Part shown: positions 1 through 10,798 of the stretch, piece by piece
Position numbering within the stretch: the first letter of the stretch is position 1
Layout: each line of letters opens with the position of its first letter
From: Bacteroidota bacterium
GTDB taxonomy: Bacteria > Bacteroidota > Bacteroidia > Chitinophagales > Chitinophagaceae
Assembly (NCBI GenBank): GCA_005882975.1
Contig: VBAS01000095.1
Coordinates: 1 to 33,080, forward strand
DNA length: 33,080 bases
Direction: 5' to 3'
Translations under genes and position numbers: made by a program
Notes under the pieces: model-generated
Database searches by the model: none
What the model was told of the DNA's origin: nothing
Seen by the model: the letters and a program-made list of their open reading frames with translations, nothing else

Positions 1-668
1 TGCCAGGATATACAGATGCGCAATTAAGAAAAATGGGTTATGTTGTTTGGATGCCTGTACAAATGAAAGGTTCCTGGCTGGGAGAAGGCGACAATCATAC
101 ATTTATGAATATGCTTGGAAATGGACTTCGTGCATATGAAGTAGCTTCATATGGAGGATGGGGTGGCCGCGGCGTAGCAGGGCATTCGGAGGGTGTTAGT
201 TTTCAAATGAGTGATACATCTCAGCAAGCTATGGCATCTGCTCTCAGTTCTGCGAATAATAATACTGTGAATGAATATCCGAATTTCTTTCCCCCAGCAC
301 AGTTAGATTTTGCTGCACGTCTTAAATGGTCCGTGACGTCGAAGTATGCAGATGCAAATCATGCACCTCTTGTAAAAATTGAAGGACCACTTAAAGTTTT
401 AGCATCAGCCGGAGAAACAATTAGGTTAAACGGCAATGTTACGGATCCGGATAAAGATAAAGTATCAATTAAATGGTGGCAGTTCCAGGTAGGGACTTAT
501 CCTAACAAATTGAATATTTCAAATTCAACTGCTATACAAACAAAGGTGACCATTCCCAAAGATGCAGTTGCGGGGCAAACCATTCATATGATCCTTGAAG
601 CGACGGACAACGGCACACCAGCACTCACCAGTTACCAACGTGTAATAATTATAGTAAGAAATAGATAA
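1..668 (+). CDS. C-terminal part of a DUF1593-like (nucleoside-hydrolase-like/cellulose-binding) protein, truncated by window start
   Basis: Frame open from base 3 (PGYTDAQLRKMGYVVWMPVQMKGSWLGEGDNHTFMNMLGNGLRAYE...GGWGGR) to TAA at 666-668; C-terminal Ig/cadherin-like segment (GNVTDPDKDKVSIKWWQ). Confidence 0.75.
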   Translation, partial: PGYTDAQLRKMGYVVWMPVQMKGSWLGEGDNHTFMNMLGNGLRAYEVASYGGWGGRGVAGHSEGVSFQMSDTSQQAMASALSSANNNTVNEYPNFFPPAQLDFAARLKWSVTSKYADANHAPLVKIEGPLKVLASAGETIRLNGNVTDPDKDKVSIKWWQFQVGTYPNKLNISNSTAIQTKVTIPKDAVAGQTIHMILEATDNGTPALTSYQRVIIIVRNR

Positions 669-792
669 TTATTGTTGTAATTTATCAAATTGCGATTATA
701 ATTTTTATTTACTAAGCTGTAGTGCTACTATTCAGCTTTTCTTGCGTCGCATTCTTGTACTGTACCAAGTCTATTCAATATAACTTCCTGTA

Positions 793-1594
793 TTATATAA
801 GTTGGCCTGAGTAATGGTTAAGCCATGCACTAAACAACTTTGATTGCTTATTTGACACTATACTATCTTTTTCCCCGTGATAAATCAAAAAGGGAGGATC
901 GTTTTTATCAATATAGGTAATTGGGCTGGCCGCTTTTGCTAAGTCTGGTCTTGATAATGGAGCTGCTCCTATCAATATACCTTCCGGTGATTTTTCGTCT
1001 TCGTTTCCGGGAAGCAACACTAAATCAATTGGACCATAAAAATCGACTACTGCTTTATAGCGGAAAGGACGATATGTGTTAGGAAAATAAAAGTTACTTA
1101 CCTTATTATTTTGCGACGTACCCAATAATGATGCTAAATGTCCACCGGCAGAAAAGCCCATCAGCGCAATGTTGTTTTTGTCTAAACTATATTTATCTGC
1201 ATTGTCGAATAGAAATGAAACCGCCTTATTGCAGTCTTGCAGAATTGCGAAATACCGCCTGGGTTGCAAAACGATAATCAATCGAAGCTACTGCCATTCC
1301 GTTATTTAGCATTGCTGAAACTGTATTGGGCATATAGCCCATATCGGCATATTTGTCGTTGCCTATCCATCCACCACCATGTATAAAGACCACCAAAGGC
1401 ACTTTTCCTTTAGCATCAGCAGGAACATAAATATCTAACAGGTGTTTTTTGAGGGTATCGTTGTTATACGGAATATTGCCATGGATAATTGTTCCTTTTG
1501 GCAAGCGGGCCTGTACCTGGCTTGATGAAGGCGGTTGTGCAATGGTAACAGTATGGAACACCATTGACATAATTAACATCAGAAATATTTTCAT
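793..1594 (-). pseudogene. Alpha/beta hydrolase (BD-FAE/esterase-lipase-like), frameshifted and apparently C-terminally truncated
   Basis: N-terminal ORF 1226-1594 carries signal peptide, HGGGW and [12 protein letters not shown]; the continuation ([20 protein letters not shown]...[13 protein letters not shown]...[14 protein letters not shown]) is in another frame (793-1281). The ORF stops shortly after [12 protein letters not shown] with no recognisable catalytic His segment. Confidence 0.75.
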
Positions 1595-1743
1595 TTTAAT
1601 TATTATTAAAATTCAGATTAAAAGTATTGGCTTTCTTAATAGAGGAAAAGTTTTGCCTTCTTTAATACCGTTGTTCTTAAATTACAAAATTACATAAGCC
1701 GGAATTCAACTACTTATAATATTCGATCTGATTATTAAGAATT

Positions 1744-1932
1744 TCAAACCTCTTGGTTCCGTAACGACTTTGGATTAGTACCAGTCCTATACTCATTTGG
1801 AGTAAAACCCACTTTTTGTTTGAAGAGGCGAGTGAAGTGTTGCGGATATTTAAAACCTAATTCATAAGCGATCTCACTGACTGATTTACTTTGGTCAAAT
1901 ATTTTTTTAGTGAAAATGTTATGCTTTTTCGT
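1744..1932 (-). pseudogene. Remnant of AraC-family regulator (last ~60 aa, second HTH only)
   Basis: Minus-strand translation TKKHNIFTKKIFDQSKSVSEIAYELGFKYPQHFTRLFKQKVGFTPNEYRTGTNPKSLRNQEV*; in-frame stop just upstream at 1933-1935, no start codon, abuts the end of the cupin gene. Confidence 0.8.
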
Positions 1933-1939
1933 TCAAAAC

Positions 1940-2335
1940 TTATTTTTGATATTCTTCCTCACTCACCTTTTCCATCCAATCAACAACTTTACCATTCAAA
2001 TTTTCCTGAATGGCGATATGTGACATTCCAATTGATGCTGTGGCGCCATGCCAATGTTTTTCATTTGGCTCAAACCAAACTATATCACCAGGATGAATTT
2101 CTTCAACAGCACCACCTTCACGTTGCACCCAACCGCAACCTGATGTAACGATCAAGGTTTGTCCAAGCGGATGTGTGTGCCATGCTGTTCTTGCTCCTGG
2201 TTCAAATGTAACCGTTGCAGCAGCAGCACGCCTTGCATCATTTGGCTGAAACAAAGGGTCTATGCGTACTGAACCTGTAAACCAATCTTCGGGTCCTTTA
2301 GAAGAAGGTCGTGAACCAATTCTTGTAATTTCCAT
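1940..2335 (-). CDS. Cupin domain protein ((R)-mandelonitrile lyase-like)
   Basis: 131 aa; ...[29 protein letters not shown]...[19 protein letters not shown]... Confidence 0.88.
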   Translation of the reverse strand: MEITRIGSRPSSKGPEDWFTGSVRIDPLFQPNDARRAAAATVTFEPGARTAWHTHPLGQTLIVTSGCGWVQREGGAVEEIHPGDIVWFEPNEKHWHGATASIGMSHIAIQENLNGKVVDWMEKVSEEEYQK

Positions 2336-2389
2336 ACCAAAATTCTTTTTACTCGATTTCGGATGAGTATGATAAAAAATTTATTAAAC

Positions 2390-3124
2390 CTATTGAGGAA
2401 AAGAAATACCTGTGATCTTATTGCACGAAATTAAAAATCTTTCCTGCAACAGAACATCATCAGCTTCAGGATTATGATGTCTTTCTTTTTGATGAAAAAA
2501 ATAACGACCACTCACTTTTGCCTTCTCATCATTGCTTACTGCCAACCACACCTGTGTCTCATATCCTTTTTGCAGATCGTCAGATGCACCACGGCCGCCC
2601 ATTTTCGTAGGTACCCAACCCGGATCAATTGTATTAGCGTAAACATCTTTCCATTTCCTTGCTACTGCCATACATAGCATTAGTACATGCAATTTTGAAT
2701 CGGAATATGTAATGCGGCTGATATCAGTGTTGAAGTTGTCCAGCTTCGAATGTCCCTGCAAATGCATTCCAGAGCTCAGATAAATCAAGCGTTTTGGCCT
2801 TTGTATTAAGCATGTAAGAATATAAGGTGCTAATGTATTTACTGCAAAAATTTCTTTTGCTGAAGCCTGGTAAACTCCTGCATTATGGATCACAACATCC
2901 AATGTTCCAATTCTATTAATCTCGTGAGCAAGCTTTTTAGTTTCTTCGATATTTGATAGATCTCCCGTTAAAACACTCACTGCTCCCGGTGTTTTTTGTA
3001 TGACTTCAAGTCTGCGTTCAGCGTTCCGTGCATGTAAAACAACTTCATGCCCAAGCTCGATCAGCATCTTTGCCGCCAAATGCCCGAGTCCATCGGCCGA
3101 TCCTGTGATAAATATTTTTGCCAT
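2390..3124 (-). CDS. Short-chain dehydrogenase/reductase (SDR) family oxidoreductase
   Basis: 244 aa; TGSADGLG nucleotide-binding motif, HNAG, YSDSK catalytic motif. Confidence 0.9.
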   Translation of the reverse strand: MAKIFITGSADGLGHLAAKMLIELGHEVVLHARNAERRLEVIQKTPGAVSVLTGDLSNIEETKKLAHEINRIGTLDVVIHNAGVYQASAKEIFAVNTLAPYILTCLIQRPKRLIYLSSGMHLQGHSKLDNFNTDISRITYSDSKLHVLMLCMAVARKWKDVYANTIDPGWVPTKMGGRGASDDLQKGYETQVWLAVSNDEKAKVSGRYFFHQKERHHNPEADDVLLQERFLISCNKITGISFPQ

Positions 3125-3470
3125 GTAATTAATTTCCTTGGCTATTAAACGAATTTATATTTGATTTCGACCTTAAACTGCACCAATAACCGTACTATCT
3201 TTTTTATGCTGGGATCATCTATTTTAAATTTGGGATGAAGAATGGATTTAACCTGTCAAATGATTTATGCGAGCACGATAAAACTATCGTGGCCGCAACA
3301 GGAATATTGGTAGATATATCCGTAATCTGTATACCATGTGGGCATATGAAGGCGAAGACCTTTACACTATAGTAATAGTAAAGTATTAGAAGGTTTTGAA
3401 ATCAAATGAGAAATAGAAAGAGACGGCGTACTTTTTGTGATCATATTGGAGAAATAAAATATGCTGATAA

Positions 3471-3731
3471 ATGAATGACCAGTTCATCGGTATTGCAGCA
3501 GGAACATGTACCAGTATTTCACTGGTGCCGCAACTTATAAAAACCATTAAGGATAAAAAGGCGGGAGAAATTTCCTGGTTCATGCTGGTGATCTTAATGA
3601 TAGGGATAGCCTTTTGGATATGGTATGGTCTCATTAAGAAAGATCTCCCGATCATCATCACAAACACTGTCTCTTTTATAGTAAACGGCCTGATCATTTT
3701 TTTTAATATTTACTATGCACGGAAGAAATGA
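3471..3731 (+). CDS. SemiSWEET family (PQ-loop/MtN3-like) small transporter
   Basis: 86 aa, three predicted TM helices; GIAAGTCTSISLVPQLIKTIKDKKAGEISWFML...IWYGLIKKDLPIIITNTVSFIVNGLII. Confidence 0.88.
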   Translation: MNDQFIGIAAGTCTSISLVPQLIKTIKDKKAGEISWFMLVILMIGIAFWIWYGLIKKDLPIIITNTVSFIVNGLIIFFNIYYARKK

Positions 3732-3806
3732 TTTTGATATAAGAAGAAGTTTGATATTCGTAACGAATCATTTTGTTTTATTAATTCTCTTTGAAGTAAC
3801 CTCTAA

Positions 3807-4826
<1,020 letters not shown>

Positions 4827-4923
4827 GCAAAATTCTTTAAGCACTACATTGTTCTAGCCGAAATTTGACAAGATCATTTTACGGCTCTGTAAAAATAGTA
4901 GGTAACTTTATAGTTGTATTTCA

Positions 4924-5133
4924 CTATTCACGCCGGTGCTTTTCTTTCAGTTTTGCTTTAGGATTTTGTTTTTCTTTACTCACATTTTCGGGATGTGGCG
5001 TGCCGTCCGCTACTCCTTCATTCATTTCTGTGTCCTGTTCACTTCCCTGGTTAAATGTTCCGCTTCCTGCATTGGGTTCTTGTTTATGAGTGACACCAGC
5101 AGCTGGTTGTTCTTTTTTATTTTTCTTTTCCAT
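4924..5133 (-). CDS. Small hydrophilic, probably disordered protein of unknown function
   Basis: 69 aa ORF with ATG, charged low-complexity sequence (MEKKNKKEQPAAGVTHKQEPNAGSG...KEKHRRE); overlapping plus-strand ORFs look like its antisense. Confidence 0.5.
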   Translation of the reverse strand: MEKKNKKEQPAAGVTHKQEPNAGSGTFNQGSEQDTEMNEGVADGTPHPENVSKEKQNPKAKLKEKHRRE

Positions 5134-5222
5134 ATAGTAATTTTAAAAGTGAGTGCATTAAGTATGCCAAATGGAGCTAAGAAAGTTATTTTGTATCTTC
5201 TCCCTAAATAAAATTCGAAAGA

Positions 5223-5618
5223 ATGAACATAAAAAAAATTGCATTAATAGTCTCAATTGCTGTGTTTGTTATGGCGCTTCCCTTCTGTAATTATTCTAAT
5301 CAAAATAAAAACCAAATGGTACGACTTGCTAAACTCGTGATCGACCCCACACAATTAGAAAACTATAAAGCTTTGTTGAAAGAAGAGATCGAAGCTTCCA
5401 TACGTTTAGAACGCGGCGTATTGACTTTATATGCTGTTGTAGAAAAAAATGATCCAACCCACATCACCATTTTAGAAATATATGCTGATACAGTTGCATA
5501 CAAGTCGCATTTACTAACTCCTCATTTTATAAAATACAAGAACGGAACAAAAGATATGGTGAAGTCACTTGAACTTGTCGAGACTGTTCCGCTTATACCC
5601 GGAATGAAAATAAAATGA
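5223..5618 (+). CDS. Putative quinol monooxygenase (ABM domain) with N-terminal signal/lipoprotein-like peptide
   Basis: 131 aa; MVRLAKLVIDPTQLENYKALLKEEIEASIRLERGVLTLYAVVEKNDPTHITILEIYADTVAYKSHLLTPHFIKY is ABM-like. Confidence 0.85.
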   Translation: MNIKKIALIVSIAVFVMALPFCNYSNQNKNQMVRLAKLVIDPTQLENYKALLKEEIEASIRLERGVLTLYAVVEKNDPTHITILEIYADTVAYKSHLLTPHFIKYKNGTKDMVKSLELVETVPLIPGMKIK

Positions 5619-5620
5619 TT

Positions 5621-7222
5621 TTAAACTTTTTTTATTGGAAGAGTAATATGCATTGTCGTTCCTTTACCTTCTTCACTTTCTGCCCAGATCTTTCCATGAT
5701 GCGCTTCCACATATTCTTTACACAGATAAAGTCCAAGTCCCAATCCTTCTATTTGGTTGTTATTTGATGCGACCCTGTAAAATTGTGTAAACACCTGGTC
5801 CAAATGTTCCTTTGGAATTCCTTTTCCATGATCACTGATACTTATTTCAACTTCATCACCAAAACGTTCTGCATTCAGCTCTATCTCTTTGTTATTTGGT
5901 GAATATTTAATGGCATTAGATAAAATATTCAAAAGTACCTGGTTGATCTTTGTTGCATCAACATAGAGAAACAGTTCTTCATTAGGAATTTTATATTCTA
6001 TTTCGTGAGTTGTAGATAACTGCCTTGCTGAATCCACGCTTTCTTTTATAATTGATCGTAAGCTTATAGTTGTTTGGTTTAATTCAAATTTTCCTGCCTG
6101 GATCTTTGAAATATCAAGCAGATCTGAGATAATGGCAACCAGTCTTGCTACTTGTTTTTTTAGTTTAGGCGTTACGTGCCTGATAATATCGGGAGATTCT
6201 TCAACCATTTGCAGGTAACCTGTGATCGTAGTTAATGGCGTTCGCAATTCATGGCTGGCGAAGCCAATGAATTCATCTTTTTTTGCACTAAGGCTTTGCA
6301 CTTCCTGGTAAAGTCTTGCATTTTCTAATGATATAGCCGCCTGGCTGGCGATGGATTCTACCAGCGACTCGTGTTCTCTTGTAAACATCGCAGGTTTTGG
6401 ATGACCAAAAAAAAGCCCACCAATAACAATGCCTGTTTTCGAAAAAACAGGAACAGCCAGGTAACTAACCACGGGCAAGTGACCTGCTGGCATACCTTTA
6501 TGCGGTGGATTTTTCCCATACCTTGGATCTTTTGTAATATCATCAGAACGAACAATACCCTCGCCATTAAAAGTCATTTCGAATATGGGCGTATTTCGTG
6601 GCATACCTAACTTTTCAAATGCTTCTCTTGGCGCCCCGGAAAGTGCAAACAATAAATAGGATCCTCCTTTTGAATCTGTTTTATTATAAAAGAATGCGCC
6701 GAAAGCTGCGCCTGATAATTTTGTAGTAGCATCAGTAACCTTTTGGAGAATTGTATTGGTATCGAGTTCAGCAGCAAGCGTTTTACCTGTTACATTTAAT
6801 AATTCAAGTCGGGAAACATATTGTTCAATAAGTTTTTCGGATTCTTTTTGCCTGGTAATGTCACGGGCAATTTTTGAAGCGCCAATTACTTTTCCGTTTT
6901 CATCATGTATCGGTGAAATGGATAATGATAGAATAACTTCTTTTCCTGATTTAGTGATCCTTTTAGTTTGGTAATGTTCTATTCTTTCACCCTTCCTTAG
7001 TTTAGAAATTATCATCTCTTCTTCTTCCAATCTGTCCTTGGGTATTATTAACGATATATGTTGGCCGATCGCTTCAACTTCAGCATAACCAAATATAGTT
7101 TGTGCGCCTTTGTTCCAACTAGTAATGATACCGTTGAGATGTTTGCTGATAATGGCATCATCAGAAGATTCAATAATAGCAGCAAGTATGGCCATCCGTT
7201 CTGTGTTTGTCTGAACATTCAT
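5621..7222 (-). CDS. PAS-GAF sensor histidine kinase (HisKA + HATPase_c)
   Basis: 533 aa; PAS (SSDDAIISKHLNGIITSWNKGAQTIFGY), GAF, SHELRTPLTTITGYLQM, NAIKYSPNN, GLGLGLYLCKEYVEAHHGKIW. Confidence 0.93.
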   Translation of the reverse strand: MNVQTNTERMAILAAIIESSDDAIISKHLNGIITSWNKGAQTIFGYAEVEAIGQHISLIIPKDRLEEEEMIISKLRKGERIEHYQTKRITKSGKEVILSLSISPIHDENGKVIGASKIARDITRQKESEKLIEQYVSRLELLNVTGKTLAAELDTNTILQKVTDATTKLSGAAFGAFFYNKTDSKGGSYLLFALSGAPREAFEKLGMPRNTPIFEMTFNGEGIVRSDDITKDPRYGKNPPHKGMPAGHLPVVSYLAVPVFSKTGIVIGGLFFGHPKPAMFTREHESLVESIASQAAISLENARLYQEVQSLSAKKDEFIGFASHELRTPLTTITGYLQMVEESPDIIRHVTPKLKKQVARLVAIISDLLDISKIQAGKFELNQTTISLRSIIKESVDSARQLSTTHEIEYKIPNEELFLYVDATKINQVLLNILSNAIKYSPNNKEIELNAERFGDEVEISISDHGKGIPKEHLDQVFTQFYRVASNNNQIEGLGLGLYLCKEYVEAHHGKIWAESEEGKGTTMHITLPIKKV

Positions 7223-7362
7223 ATTTAATTGGGAAATTTATAGGCCTATATGTTGAAGCAATTTATTCAAAAAGTTTAAGATATTACATTTCACGTTTAA
7301 AAAATGAAATATATGTTTGGCGACAATTTTGCGGCAGAGTAATGGTTTATTGTTCAATTTGT

Positions 7363-7725
7363 ATGATGCCGAAAATCCTGGTGGTAGATAACGACAAAGA
7401 TCTTCTCGAAATGATGGAAATGTCTCTTTCAAGATTAGGTTATGATATTACAACACTTGCCAAAGGATCAGGTTTTCTCAGTATTATTGAATCAATTAGA
7501 CCGGATATTATTCTATTGGATATCTTTCTGGGAGATGCGGATGGAAGAAACCTTTGTTATCAAATGAAACTGCACCCCGCTTATCAGAATATTCCTGTGA
7601 TCTTATATTCGGCAGGTCATATATCCTTTTCTACCATTCAAAAATCAAAGGCTGATGAATTCATTGTGAAACCATTTGAGATCGACCAGCTACTTGGAAA
7701 GATAAAGGAGCTGCTTGTTATATAA
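7363..7725 (+). CDS. Single-domain response regulator (receiver only)
   Basis: MMPKILVVDNDKDLLEMMEMSLSRLGYD...DIILLDIFLGDADGR...ILYSAGH...ADEFIVKPFEIDQLLGKI; start chosen at the in-frame ATG at 7363 rather than 7207. Confidence 0.85.
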   Translation: MMPKILVVDNDKDLLEMMEMSLSRLGYDITTLAKGSGFLSIIESIRPDIILLDIFLGDADGRNLCYQMKLHPAYQNIPVILYSAGHISFSTIQKSKADEFIVKPFEIDQLLGKIKELLVI

Positions 7726-7836
7726 ATAAAGGGTTTGCTGACTACCGCATTTCGTTGCCAGTATAAAATACCATATCTAACTCTAAATATAAAAGTCAAA
7801 TGATCGATAAAGTATCTTCGTATCATTGAAAAGGAA

Positions 7837-9087
7837 ATGAATAAAACAGCCCGGAATAAAAAATTTTATCTTATCCTCATCCTTGGTTTGCTTACAGCTA
7901 TTGGACCTTTTTCCATTGATATGTATTTGCCGGCCTTCCCTGATATTGCAAAAAATCTGCATACCACAGTTGCACAAGTAACCTTATCGTTATCGAGTTT
8001 TTTCATTGGTATTTCGGCCGGGCAATTATTATATGGCCCCTTATTGGAACGGTTTGGAAGAAAAAAACCTTTATACATCGGGCTTTGTATTTATCTGTTA
8101 GCCTCTGTTGGTTGTGCCCTTGCAGCCTCAGTTAATGCATTGATAGTGCTAAGGCTTTTGCAGGCATTAGGTGGATGTGTCGGTATGGTAGCATCACGGG
8201 CAATGGTACGTGACTTGTTTGATGTGAAGGAGAATGCAAAAATATTTTCTACATTAATGCTCGTGGTTGCAGTATCACCGATCATTGCACCAACATTAGG
8301 AGGTTATATAACTGCAATGTTGGGTTGGCGTTTTGTATTTGCAATGCTTATTGTTGTAGATATTATTATTCTTGGAGGCGTTTATTTTTTATTACCTGAA
8401 AGCAAAAAAGCTGATCCAGGTTTTTCATTGAAACCGGCATCCATTCTCAAAAATTTTGCAGGCGTAATTAAGCATCCGCAATTTTATACATATGCATTAA
8501 CAGCTGCTATTTCTGCAGCAGGTCTATATGCTTATATCGGAGGATCGCCTCATGTGTTCATGGAAATATTTCATGTAAGTGAAAAACAATATGGATGGAT
8601 ATTTGCCTTAATAGCAATGGGGCTTATTGGCGCAAGCCAGCTCAACAGTGTACTATTGAAGAATTATACCAGCGAACAGCTCATCAAAGTCGCATTAACT
8701 TTTCAAAGTATTATCGGTATATCGATGGCGGTGATCACATTTTTTGGATGGAACGATGTGTTCATTACAATCTTTCTCCTATTTATTTTTTTGTGCACAC
8801 AAGGTTTTGTTTTTCCTAATGCATCGGCACTTTCTTTGGCTTCATTTGGACATAATGCTGGCAGCGCATCGGCACTTATGGGTGCTATTCAAATGAGTAT
8901 TGGTGCTGGTACATCAGCTCTTGTCAGTATTTTCCAAAATAGTACCGCTTTGCCAATGACAGCTGTTATGGCATGTTGTGCCGTAGCCGCTCTTACGGTT
9001 TTCTCATTAGGAAGAAAGATCATTATCCAACGGGGAAGTATTGAGAAAATAGAGGAAGAAGATATTGAAATGATAAGTATGATGTAA
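7837..9087 (+). CDS. Bcr/CflA-type MFS multidrug efflux transporter
   Basis: 416 aa; GPFSIDMYLPAFPDIAKNLHTT, GQLLYGPLLERFGRKKPL, RLLQALGGCVGMVASRAMVRDLF. Confidence 0.92.
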   Translation: MNKTARNKKFYLILILGLLTAIGPFSIDMYLPAFPDIAKNLHTTVAQVTLSLSSFFIGISAGQLLYGPLLERFGRKKPLYIGLCIYLLASVGCALAASVNALIVLRLLQALGGCVGMVASRAMVRDLFDVKENAKIFSTLMLVVAVSPIIAPTLGGYITAMLGWRFVFAMLIVVDIIILGGVYFLLPESKKADPGFSLKPASILKNFAGVIKHPQFYTYALTAAISAAGLYAYIGGSPHVFMEIFHVSEKQYGWIFALIAMGLIGASQLNSVLLKNYTSEQLIKVALTFQSIIGISMAVITFFGWNDVFITIFLLFIFLCTQGFVFPNASALSLASFGHNAGSASALMGAIQMSIGAGTSALVSIFQNSTALPMTAVMACCAVAALTVFSLGRKIIIQRGSIEKIEEEDIEMISMM

Positions 9088-9170
9088 ATTCTGTTTGAGC
9101 AAGAGCCCATAAACTTAAATATTTTTTCAAAAACAGGAACGGACTCTTGTTTTATCTTTATGAACACTTC

Positions 9171-10778
9171 ATGCAAGACAATTTTATTCAATACATATAT
9201 CTCGTCCTGATCATTCTTGGGTTGGTCATGCTTGCAAACAGGATGAAGTTGGCTTATCCTATCATTCTTGTGTTGGGTGGATTGGCTTTAAGCTTTACGG
9301 ATGGTTTTTCAAAACTTACTATTGATCCCGAACTGATATTCTTTATTTTTCTTCCACCACTTCTTTATGAAGCTGCGTGGCAGGTATCCTGGAAACAATT
9401 TTGGAAATGGCGAAGAGTGATCATGAGCTTTGCATTTCCAATCGTTATACTTACGTCATGTGTAGTTGCATTTGCATCGTATGTCTTTATTCCAGGTTTT
9501 ACTTTGGCACTTGGGTTTCTATTAGGTGGCATTGTTTCTCCACCTGATGCTATTTCTGCAACGACCATTATGCGACAGGTAAAAGCACCAAAAAGCCTTG
9601 TTAGCATTGCAGAAGGTGAAAGCCTGCTTAATGATGCTTCTTCATTGATCGTATTCCGTTTTGCATTAGCAGCCGTTATCACAGGTCAATTTCATTTTAA
9701 GCAGGCAGCGATCAGTTTTTTTCTTGTCATTATCATGGGAGCGTTGATCGGTCTGGCAATCGGATTGGTTATATATTATATTCATCGTTATTTGATCAGA
9801 TCATCAAGTGTAGAAATAGTATTGACACTTGTTACTCCTTATCTCATGTACTATTTCGCAGAACATTTTCATTTTTCAGGAGTACTGGCTGTTGTAAGCG
9901 GTGGTCTTTTTTTATCTGGCAGGCGACAATCAATGCTTAACTATAGAAGCAGGGTGCAGGGAATAAATGTTTGGGTAAATCTTGTCTTTGTATTGAATGG
10001 CTTGATCTTTCTTTTCATAGGTCTCCAATTACCTTCTATTGTAAACCAACTTGGCGAAACCAGTTTGACTAAAGCAATAGGCTATGGCCTGGCAATTTCA
10101 TTCGTTCTGATCATCGCCCGGTTTCTTTGCACATTCGGAGCAGCGTTATTTACCCGTTTCATAAGTCGGTTTATTAAAGTAGCGGATGCTAACCCTGGGT
10201 GGAAAGGTCCCATAATTCTGGGATGGGGAGGAATGCGTGGGGTGGTGTCACTTGCAATGGCATTGTCCATACCATTATTTATTAATGCCCAGACTTTCCC
10301 TTATCGTAATCTTATCCTCTTCATCACCTTCATTGTTATTCTTGTTACATTAGTTTTCCAGGGACTTACGCTTCCATGGGTAATACGGAAAGTGAAACTG
10401 GAAGACAGGTATAATCCTATCCCTGAACAGGAACAGGAATTGATCATTCAGAAAAAGATCGCAAAAGTGTCTCTTCAATTGTTGGACGAAAAGTATGATG
10501 GAGAACGAAAGCAGAATGACCACTTAAATATTTTATCCTCAAGACTGCGGACAGAAGTAAGTTTTTTTCAGCAGGATCTTAAAGAGCTGTCTAATTCAAC
10601 TGACAATACCCTTATTAAATTTCAACGCATTTATCTTGAATTGCTGGAAGGGCAAAGACACATGCTTGAAGAGATGAATCATAAAGATGAATTCGATGAG
10701 GATCTGATCCGGAAATATCTTGCATTGATAGATCTTGAAGAACTCAAAACAAGGGAAAAATTATTACAGGAAATTTGA
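9171..10778 (+). CDS. CPA1-family Na+/H+ antiporter
   Basis: FFIFLPPLLYEAAW, GGIVSPPDAISATTIMRQ, AEGESLLNDASSLIVFRFALA, WGGMRGVVSLAMALSIPL; alternative upstream start at 9147. Confidence 0.93.
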   Translation: MQDNFIQYIYLVLIILGLVMLANRMKLAYPIILVLGGLALSFTDGFSKLTIDPELIFFIFLPPLLYEAAWQVSWKQFWKWRRVIMSFAFPIVILTSCVVAFASYVFIPGFTLALGFLLGGIVSPPDAISATTIMRQVKAPKSLVSIAEGESLLNDASSLIVFRFALAAVITGQFHFKQAAISFFLVIIMGALIGLAIGLVIYYIHRYLIRSSSVEIVLTLVTPYLMYYFAEHFHFSGVLAVVSGGLFLSGRRQSMLNYRSRVQGINVWVNLVFVLNGLIFLFIGLQLPSIVNQLGETSLTKAIGYGLAISFVLIIARFLCTFGAALFTRFISRFIKVADANPGWKGPIILGWGGMRGVVSLAMALSIPLFINAQTFPYRNLILFITFIVILVTLVFQGLTLPWVIRKVKLEDRYNPIPEQEQELIIQKKIAKVSLQLLDEKYDGERKQNDHLNILSSRLRTEVSFFQQDLKELSNSTDNTLIKFQRIYLELLEGQRHMLEEMNHKDEFDEDLIRKYLALIDLEELKTREKLLQEI

Positions 10779-10798
10779 TCAGATAGGAAGAGTTTTTT

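Noticed and set aside
1891-2148. Plus-strand ORF 1891-2148
   Set aside because: Antisense to the AraC remnant and cupin gene; no family resemblance.
3260-3390. 7-bp hairpin CACGATA-AAAC-TATCGTG (3274-3291) and a short readable frame (RGRNRNIGRYIRNLYTMWAYEGEDLYTIVIVKY)
   Set aside because: No T-tract, start codon or recognisable family; could be a gene remnant but evidence is too thin.
4865-5211. Two hydrophobic plus-strand ORFs (4865-5089, 4936-5211)
   Set aside because: Antisense to the small charged minus-strand ORF 4924-5133; Phe/Ser-rich sequence is typical of a reverse-complement artefact.
9093-9160. Inverted repeat CAAGAGCCC...GGACTCTTG followed by T-rich sequence between the MFS and antiporter genes
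   Set aside because: Long loop (>30 nt), one mismatch, and it overlaps the likely promoter of the antiporter; not convincing as a terminator.
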